From Muricea muricata (taxonomy: Eukaryota; Cnidaria; Anthozoa; Malacalcyonacea; Plexauridae): a stretch of 64,000 nucleotides of DNA. Positions within the stretch are counted from its first letter, which is position 1; the number at the start of each line of letters is the position of its first letter. Where the stretch lies: positions 37,959,059 through 38,023,058 of the forward strand of contig OY979718.1 of NCBI GenBank assembly GCA_963855995.1. The letters are read 5' to 3'. The notes under the pieces are model-generated. The model saw only the letters and a list, made by a program, of their open reading frames with translations, searched no databases and was not told where the DNA came from. Shown in pieces: positions 13,901 to 22,900 of this stretch. The position numbers and the translations under genes are program-made.

Positions 13901-16900
13901 CAGGCTTCGATGTCGGCGATGGAAAAATACTTTTCTGACAACGAGTCACCGCGATAATCGCACGCATAGAACCAGGCTTTACATGCCCCAGGATAAAATT
14001 TGCATAATTAACATGTCAATAATCATTGCTTCAAATTTTATATAATTAATAGGCATGCGTTTAAAAATCTAATTCCATCTTGACGAATGACTAATTCAAA
14101 CAGCGTAATTTATTAAAACGCTAGTCACTTCGTGCACGCACGTTGTAATTGCAGGGTGATTGTTCTTGATTGCGTATAGCTAATTAAGTAATTACCCATG
14201 CAATGTTTTCGGCGAATTTGAAATAACCCGTCAGTGCCAATTTTCAAACAAAATGCTTATGTAACACAGCAGCGGGTCAAGTGCCAAATGAAAAATGGCA
14301 CATTGTCCTCCTTAAATAGGCTCTAACGTTTCATCAGGTCAACAATATTCATGGTGTTACTGGTGCATATGAAAAGCGTCATATGCGTTAATATGTCCAA
14401 CTCTGAATTCATTTTCATGGAGAAACCGAAAGCGGCCTCAGTCAGGTTGAACATGTTAATAAGTCTAATAGGTCCCGTTTTATGACCAATGAAAAGCCAG
14501 AATGAATTCTGACTATTATATAATCATGATTTGATAAGATAAAAGCTTGCTCATATTTTTTCCCACAACTATTGAATAGAGTACTCACTTGTTTTACAGG
14601 GCCTAAAGGCAATCGTGGACGCATTGGACATAAAGGTCTTAAAGGTATGATGCAATTATTTAACTATCTCTGTTCTTTTCGTAGTGTTTTTGAAAACCTG
14701 TGGAGTAAAATTATGATCAAGACAGACGTTATCCACATGCATGTTCCGCAAATTTCTTATATTCAAGAGTCACGGTGTGTGAGTACTGCATGTATGCGCC
14801 CTGGGGAAGCGCAGATGTTTCACTGCGTGTTTACATTAGAACTCCCCCCCCCCCCCTCCCCTCCATGCTGAGGCTGGTGGCTTTGCAGCAAGGCACTATT
14901 TTTATATCATTTAAATTCAAACTACATTATCTAAAGAAGAATCGACTGTATGTGTAAAGAGAGAATCCCCAAACATTTTTTAATGAAATCGGAAAAATTG
15001 TGATTTTACTCTATTTTGGCGTGAAAAACTTTCAAATTTGATACATTTTCTGCCCGTGAGCGACGCTGAAACTTTATTCGTTTTGGTTGACGGCCGCACC
15101 ATGGGGAGAGTAGGTCTGTGATTTAAATTCCGGACATTGTAACCAATTATAGTGTAATAAATACCTTCTACGCACGCGTTTTGGTTCAGGGAGGGCTGTT
15201 AGCGGCCTGTCCAGGTCGTAAACAAAACGCCTGCTCAGGAGGTAGTGCAAATATTACAAGAAAGCTTCTGTTGTGTTGAATTTACGTCACATATAAGCTG
15301 CCAGTATGCTAGAATGGATGCACGCCGCGAACCGAAATATGATAAAATTCCGATATTCAACAACGGCTTAAGCCCACAAAATTTATTTAAATTCATAATT
15401 CTTGCGCCAAAAATCTTGCAAAATCGCTATCTTTCCCATTTCCGGTTTGTGCACTTCAAAAGATTGAAGCATTTAATGCGACGGATTTTTTACTTAACCC
15501 TATATTATGAGCGTCGGCTGTCTATTGTGCTTGTATGAAAAAATTCTATATATCAGGCACGATTCGGCTCCTCAATCTAGTGAGGTCTCGCGTGTAGACT
15601 CATGGCCCTTTTCATAATTATAATAATAGTCCGTGGGGCTGGTGCGATAACCCCCTCTCTGCCAGTACGTCGGAATAATTTGCCCGTGGTTGAGAATATA
15701 TATTTACTGTTCGACATTTATAAGGACAGTTATTTGTATACTTACTATATTTGAAGGAGACTTGTTCAAAGTAAATTTGATACCGGGAATTTAAAAAATG
15801 ATGTATAGTTTTTTTCGAATAAACGGAAACTATAGGCCATAATCAAATAACTCAAAGGAAACCACTGTTGTAAAAATTTGGTTGCAGGAAACATTATGCA
15901 CTTCTTCGAATGCTAACGACGAGGAAAAACAAAAACATGGCTGGTTATTAGAAATCAATAACAAAACAAAACGGCTAACTTTGCTTCGCCTTCACAAACA
16001 AGGATGTTATGTATATAAATATAGAATCAGTTGGCGGCAATTGCAAATTCACCAGTTTGGCGACTTTCAGTGCATTGAAAGTTGCAGTGACTATATCTCA
16101 GGGAACCAGGACATGTTTTGCAGGCATGCAAAGAAATCTCATTTGTGTAATTTTCACATCTAATGTGTATGACTTGCTCTTGTTATTTTGTGTGTACTTC
16201 CGGTTAAGTTTGATATATAAAGTTTAGCCGCTGTCTTTCATGATTGCCCCAATTCTAACTGAAACGTTACCGGAACTTCCATGAAACATCATCGTAAAAT
16301 TGATGGTTATGACGTCATTCAACGGATTGGTAGACATAACATGGCTAACTTGTCTGACCGACGTTGCCTGTACACTGGTGGGTGTAATATGTATAATAAA
16401 TCTATTTTTTAACCGTTTTATTAATTTCTGAAGATAAATTACGCTTCTAGCTGCATGCTCAAGTTAATTTTTGTTATGTGAACCAATGACTTTTTCATAG
16501 ATTTGATATACATCAAATTGCCTCTTGATCACACCAGTCACTCACTCTATATGAAGTGACAAAATCTCGGCTAGTTCGTCGGTAACACTTCTCATTGTTG
16601 TATACTTGTGACCCCTAAATAAGGATTTACATCATTCGGTGTTTGATACAATGTTGTACTTTTCTAGCACCATAACCCCTGCAAATGGTAAAAAATGAGA
16701 ATTCACGGAATACTTGCAGCACACGTTACTGTGTTTTTTAAAATTTGTAGTGACAGTATTCTCGAGTCCGTTAATCTGTCAGATATCAAGGTCAACAAGG
16801 TGTTGGAATGTGTATACAACAAAATAACAAGCTACTTTTTATGTTGCTGTATATACATATCGATTTTAGAGCCGTCATCAATTCTCGGAAAACAACCAAA

Positions 16901-19900
16901 CAAGTGAACAAAATTTTGTTTGCCTGCTTTCTAATTCCGATGAGTTATTAGAAATTAACGGGGTTTTTTTACTTTCTAACTCACTCCTACCATTCTTTTC
17001 CGGTAATTAGCTATTTCCAAATAAAGCTCATGGACAAAATGCGATCATTTTGAATGTCATGTTATTTTTCAGAGTATATTCTTAAAATTGGATTGTGGCA
17101 GGGTTAGCTAAGTTATTTTCAAAGAAAGCGTATTTGTAACTTTAGACATTTCTTTTTTCAAGGTGACCCTGGGATGAAAGGTATGTAAACGTATTTCTTC
17201 ACAATCTCTTCCTTTAACGAGCACGAACAAAACAACTTTTAAGTTGCACAAACTGAAAATTAAACAATTTTGTGTATTTGTTTTATTGATTAACAATGTG
17301 GAGGATGCGCCATCTACATCCATACCTCAGGTGGACATAATTCCAACGTTTACGCATGGCACTTTATGCTATAGAGGATCGATAACCTGCAGGTCGCTAT
17401 CTTTGAAGCCAAATTGACATGCAAATGCCAGTCCCTTCCTATTGTTGTTTGTCGGCTCTGTTGGCACCATTTTGCCCGGAATGCACCGAGATTTAATGTT
17501 TTCATTTTGGTTTAAAAATTTAACAGTAATATTATGATTTATGAACTAGCTTATAACTTGGTTTCCGGAAACAGTTTGGATGTGCCATCAAAACTGTTTA
17601 CGAAATATAAACTTGAACGTCAATTTCCCCAATTTAGGTTTCAGACAAACTTCGGACATTTACCTGGAGTTATCGTTCCAGCATTTATAGAGTTCATTGG
17701 TTTTACGTTTAGTTTAAAATTGGATAACTAGCCCGTTATTTTCATTACGCTGGTCTAATGCGATTAATATAGAAAATCGGGTTTTCAAAGATAGTTTCAC
17801 GAGTTTTTTTAACTTAGTAAATTAGGTGTGTGCTAATTACCCTTGCGCGCGGCTGAGTGCTAGGATGAACTGTGATGGATGCTGCTAAACCAGATGACTT
17901 CCTAGGCACGAATATGGTCCTTAGCTTCTTGAAATTTCCCAGAGAGAGTCCAAAATGAGAATCGAAACCTAACATGGCGAAAGGCACCGTCATAAATAAT
18001 ACGCCACCGTGGTGCTGTTTTTTTATACTGGAAGAGGGTCGTGTTTATGTTAAATGAGTGAAGTCGCATAAGTGATTACATGCTTTTGGACATCTCCTGG
18101 CACACTCGATGAGGCTAGCTAGGCTCAAGTAGACGCCTTTTTTACCTAGTTACCACGAGACAGTTTATGACCACAGTTAATGACGAAAATGCAAATCTAG
18201 CGAAGTTGTGAAACAGAAATCCTCTTGTCGTATTGTAATGCTGCTTTTGGAGTATAGTAATTCATTACATCAATAAAGTCACGGCTTGTCGTCACCCTTT
18301 CATTCTCGCACACTTTGCCGATGACTTGTAAACAATTTTGTTGCTGAAAACAATCTATTTTTGTAAAAATAACAAACAAAACACGCCGTGTAGCTTCCTA
18401 GCAATGATTTGATAGCTCAAAGCACTCGATTCACTCGTGACGTCAGGGTTTTTTACAAAACCACATTAGCCTAATTTGCTCAGTGTTGCTATTAAAGTTC
18501 ACACAGCTTTCAGCAAGCAAGGATTTGCGTACATATTTTCTGGGATTACACTAAAGAATGTGTGCTAATAGTTACATACATGTGTGCGTTTAATTTGTAT
18601 TAAGCAAAGGATAAACAAGTCGGTATTTTTATAACAAACTGTAGGCAATTGCATACTGTTTAATCGAATTGCACTACATGCAGCACATATGTCTGCTACT
18701 GCCTTTGGGAGGGATGCGTGATATATTTTATATGTTCTCGCAACACAAGTTGGCCACTTAGACAGTCAATTGGCAACTTTATTTAATGAGAGTTAGCACT
18801 TAACATGTGAGAGATCGTTAAAATCGTGACGCACTATCTGGCACGAACGTGAATGTACATTCACTGCCCGTTACCAAAAAAACTTTTTGCAGTTTCACCC
18901 ACTTGCGTTGTTGAATAGACACTCATAATTTTTTTCCCATAGACATTAAAACATCTTTCATTATAGCTTTCATGCCCAACCTCGATTTCATGCTATTGTT
19001 TCCTGTGCACTCGAGCATGTTTGGGAAACGTCTGTTTCCATCCAACTACCACCAGCGTGCTTTGTGATTTACCATGAAGTCTAGTTTCCAATTAGTCGAG
19101 AATGTCGTGAACATACTAAAGTGACCGATGTAATAAAGTATGTAGGCTGATCTATACTTAATCATAATGAATAATTGGAATACAGCTCACAAACGGAAAA
19201 TTTGACCTACATTATATCACATCTCCGAAAATGACTTTGCTTCGACAGTTTCGACCAAATGGAAACTGTTTCTGAAGAAGACCTCGCCGCGCATTGCATG
19301 ATGGTGAATTCGACGGGCTTAACATATTGGGCAACGAAATGTTAAGATAGCCCCCCCCCCCTAAGTACGGGTAGAAATGAAAGTACCGGTATTTACCCTG
19401 ATATCTCAACTTCTTGGGGCTCATTGGTACGAAAGGTGAATATCCACGTGATATTTACCGGATACTGATTCAAACATACCGGATACTGATCCACACAGTT
19501 TGCGGAAGTCATCCTGTATTTTGGCTTTTAAAAAGGATCTCAAAACTTATCTTTTTAAACTTTTTATCAACAATAGATCTCTGTATCTTTCTTTTGATTG
19601 ATTTAGATAGGTTTATGAGTATCTTGTTATTTTAGCTTACTCTAATTCAATATTTGTAAATAATTATAAACTTTTTTACTATCATCATATATTTTCGTAC
19701 TATTTGTAAAGCGCCTTGAACTTTTAGGATATGTGCGCTATAGAAATTGAGGGTATTATTATTGCATTAAACATATTCAGTAACTTGTAAAATTCATAAT
19801 AAAGTTCAATATTTTCATGTCAAAGTCACTTTATCTCATGTGTTTTCAACATCTCTGGTGTCAAGCTTCTTATGCCTGCTTGCGGCAGTTAAAAAATCAC

Positions 19901-22900
19901 TATCCGATGGATAGCGCTCTACATCTTTCGAGTAATCGACCCGTGCTGCATGCTTCAGTATTGACAAAACACATTGATAAAACAATATTACAGTCGAGTA
20001 AAACACTTAAAGTGTACTAAAAATAATTTGTGGTATTTTCATTAGAGCAGAATAGATTTTAACTGAACTTGTTAAAATTGTTCATTGTAGGTGATACTGG
20101 ATCGACTGGTGCAGCCGGCTCGCCCGGTCCTCAAGGCCCGCGGGGAAATCCTGGTATCAAGGGTGAAAAAGGAGAACCGGGGAAAAGCGAGGCTTTTAAC
20201 ATATCTTCGTTAATGGTAAGATATTGAAATAACCTTTTTCTTTGCATATATAAGGCAGACAGGCAAATATCAACGTAAAATCTGGCTCGCCCCCAAATAC
20301 GTAGTGTGGCTCCTGTGTAGGGTTTTGTTTGCTTTTCGTTTGCGTTTCAAATTTTAGCTTAAAATGACCATGGCGGTCAACATGGCACATGTGCCGAAAA
20401 TCGAATCTAGGAAGAAAGTGCTCAAAATGACCCCGCGTTAAAAAAGCAGTGTCAACATAGCTCTAACTTCTGAAAAGCAAAAGCAACAGCTTTTTTGAAG
20501 TGCCTATAGTGTTAAGAAGGGTTGCTTATAGGGGTGGTCATGAGCAACAAAACATTGTCTAACTATAATAGTTTACAAGAAAATCACCATGCCAGGTCAG
20601 CATCATGCGATTCATGTACTTTTCCATAATCATAGATGACTGAAGAAAAATGACTGTGGAAACACTTTGTCAGTTAATTATTGAAATAGTAAATTTACCT
20701 GGTGTTTCGTACTAAACTTATATTCTTGTTTGCCTTGAAACCCTACAACGAACGTAAATAGGTGCTTTGTTGTATTCTAATCGTCAAAGATAAGAAAAAG
20801 GCACGTTATCACGAGGGTGTCCAGACGAAGAGCAGGAACATTAAACTTGGCATATGGAATATTACAACAAAAATAGACTTGCTTTACATTACACGTGCAG
20901 AAAAAAAACATGCAAAAGCTTCGTTGTTCATGCTGTACACAATGTATGCAAGCAATTGATTTTAGATTTAGTGGTGGGTTTAAAGGAGGCCGAGGTGAAC
21001 ATCAACTAATGAGGTGCAAGGGGGATACAACGTATGTGAACGAATTAAAAGCTGCATTACGTGTAGTTCAACTATTCGTAGTATTTGTATAATAGCCAAG
21101 AATGATATTTACAAATTTTTCAGTTGTTCGAAAAACATCCTTGCTGCATCGATCGCTGCATTATTTAATGAGGGCTCAAACTACCCAGAAATGCGTTCTG
21201 TCACCAGATCAAGGTTTTCACAGTTTTGAGGAAATTTTCTTTAAAAATTCAATCAACTTGAGGGTGGGGGAATATTAGTTGCGTACATTATACAATATTT
21301 TCCAAACTTTTGTCTCTCTTTTTAGCTCTTTTTGGACCCCGTTTACAGCATCCGCATGGTCACGACATTGAGTTCTCGGCCACTCTCTCTGTCATTAGTT
21401 GTTATTAAATGCTGTAATATGCCATAAATCTAAAAGCTACACACACGTAAATGGTCTTACTTATCCCGTCCCCCTACCAGGACAGCCTTATGCAAACACA
21501 TTGTGGAAACCCTGCTCAATTTACAAGTTTATCTAGCATAGAATTACTAATTATTTGTTGTAAAATCAAACTGAAATGAGAGTGCATTTCCATTATTTGA
21601 TCCTTTATTTTCAGGTCAAAAAAGAACGCCCAGTGGTGCATTTGCCGGGTCATAGCGAATCATTAGGCATGCCGCAGTACGGTAAGTTGTAAAAAGTTAA
21701 TTAATTTTTCAACCAGCCAAGTTGTCCTATGAATGTACAATACGTTGAAACAACGTTGTTTGCCCTACCGCCAACCTTGTGTTGGAGAGTTAACGATCGA
21801 GGACACGGCAAGGTGGACGACACCGTGCCAGTCAACATGAATGTTATAAGAATACGCTTTATGTAATATGTTTACCTTACAATACGTGTTTGGAATTCTT
21901 TTCACTAACTTAGAATTGGTTTTGTTCGCTTGAGCGAAGCGGTGTGTATTGAATAATGACTTGAATAACGCGTATCACTTTCCAGCAAGTTTTCCTTTCC
22001 TGAAGCTTGATATTTTTTGGACCACAAACTCTTCACCGCTGTTATGTTCTTTATGAAAAATTTCTTTGTACATTAAAGGCGCGTGTTTGAGATACCACGT
22101 AGTAGGTGCCTTTCGCGCAGTCCCATGTTTGCAAACATAATTTTAATAAGTGAATTAACATTAAACTCACCACACGTCGACAAAGCACAATAGAACGCAT
22201 TATCTATGCTCGGGTTATAGGTACATTGCACACGGTGTCCCCAAAACCCCCATAACTATTGAAAACGATCTATTGTTAGAATTTCAATCCCTAGCTCTAA
22301 GTTGAACGTACGAGTAAAATTGATAAAATATTTATTAAGTAATTATGCATAAGAGCGTTTTATGTTAGACAAAACGCATAAAACCCATGGGTTCGTAGAC
22401 GCAGTGGAATCAAATACTTCATATATGTACCCTGTCAATATTTTGCAAGCTTAACACTCAGCTTATGTAGTACTAAGCCATTAAAATTTTAACGATACGT
22501 GTTTAATAGTTTTGGGGGTTAGGAGATACCCTGTATATAATTCATATCAACCAATAGCGATGTCTAGTTTGGCCAATTGTTGTCGTTGCGCAAGAGCAGC
22601 CATTCACCATTCACATAGTGGTTGTTTGCACGAAAATTCAACAGGAACGTGATGAGATACGCGCGGGTACACAATTTTACATAAACCTGGACAATAACAT
22701 AGATAGTGATTACGTCCTGTTGTTTTATAAGAAAGCGTACAAACTATACAGGGTAAGTAAAAACAACCTGATAGCTTTCATTATTGAAATTAGCCGCTGT
22801 AATTTGAAAGAAATTGCCTAAATATCTCGTGGATGTACGATGTACGAGGCATATCAAAAAAGTGAACCACTAATTAATCTAAAAAAAATCTAATTCGCTG

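Larger units (their letters stand above)
2270..14599 (+). other. TNF-ligand intron 2 (12.3 kb)
   Basis: Large GT-AG intron. It holds a TA microsatellite near 4.9 kb, a MITE-related repeat near 8.0 kb, a foldback repeat at 10.5-10.9 kb and short direct repeats near 2.93 and 2.99 kb (cacgagctggtaggtgg-like). The other open frames are short and I recognise no protein in them. Confidence 0.7.

Noticed and set aside
19420..19440. Collagen-like GLIGTKGE frame in intron 4 followed by a gtgaat donor
   Set aside because: No AG acceptor directly precedes it in phase and the upstream codons are not Gly-X-Y. The six-exon collagen-TNF splice pattern already closes without it.
20762..20959. Frame with KLGIWNITT, reminiscent of a LINE endonuclease start
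   Set aside because: A single short similarity to the WN-type motif with no following endonuclease residues; too weak to call.
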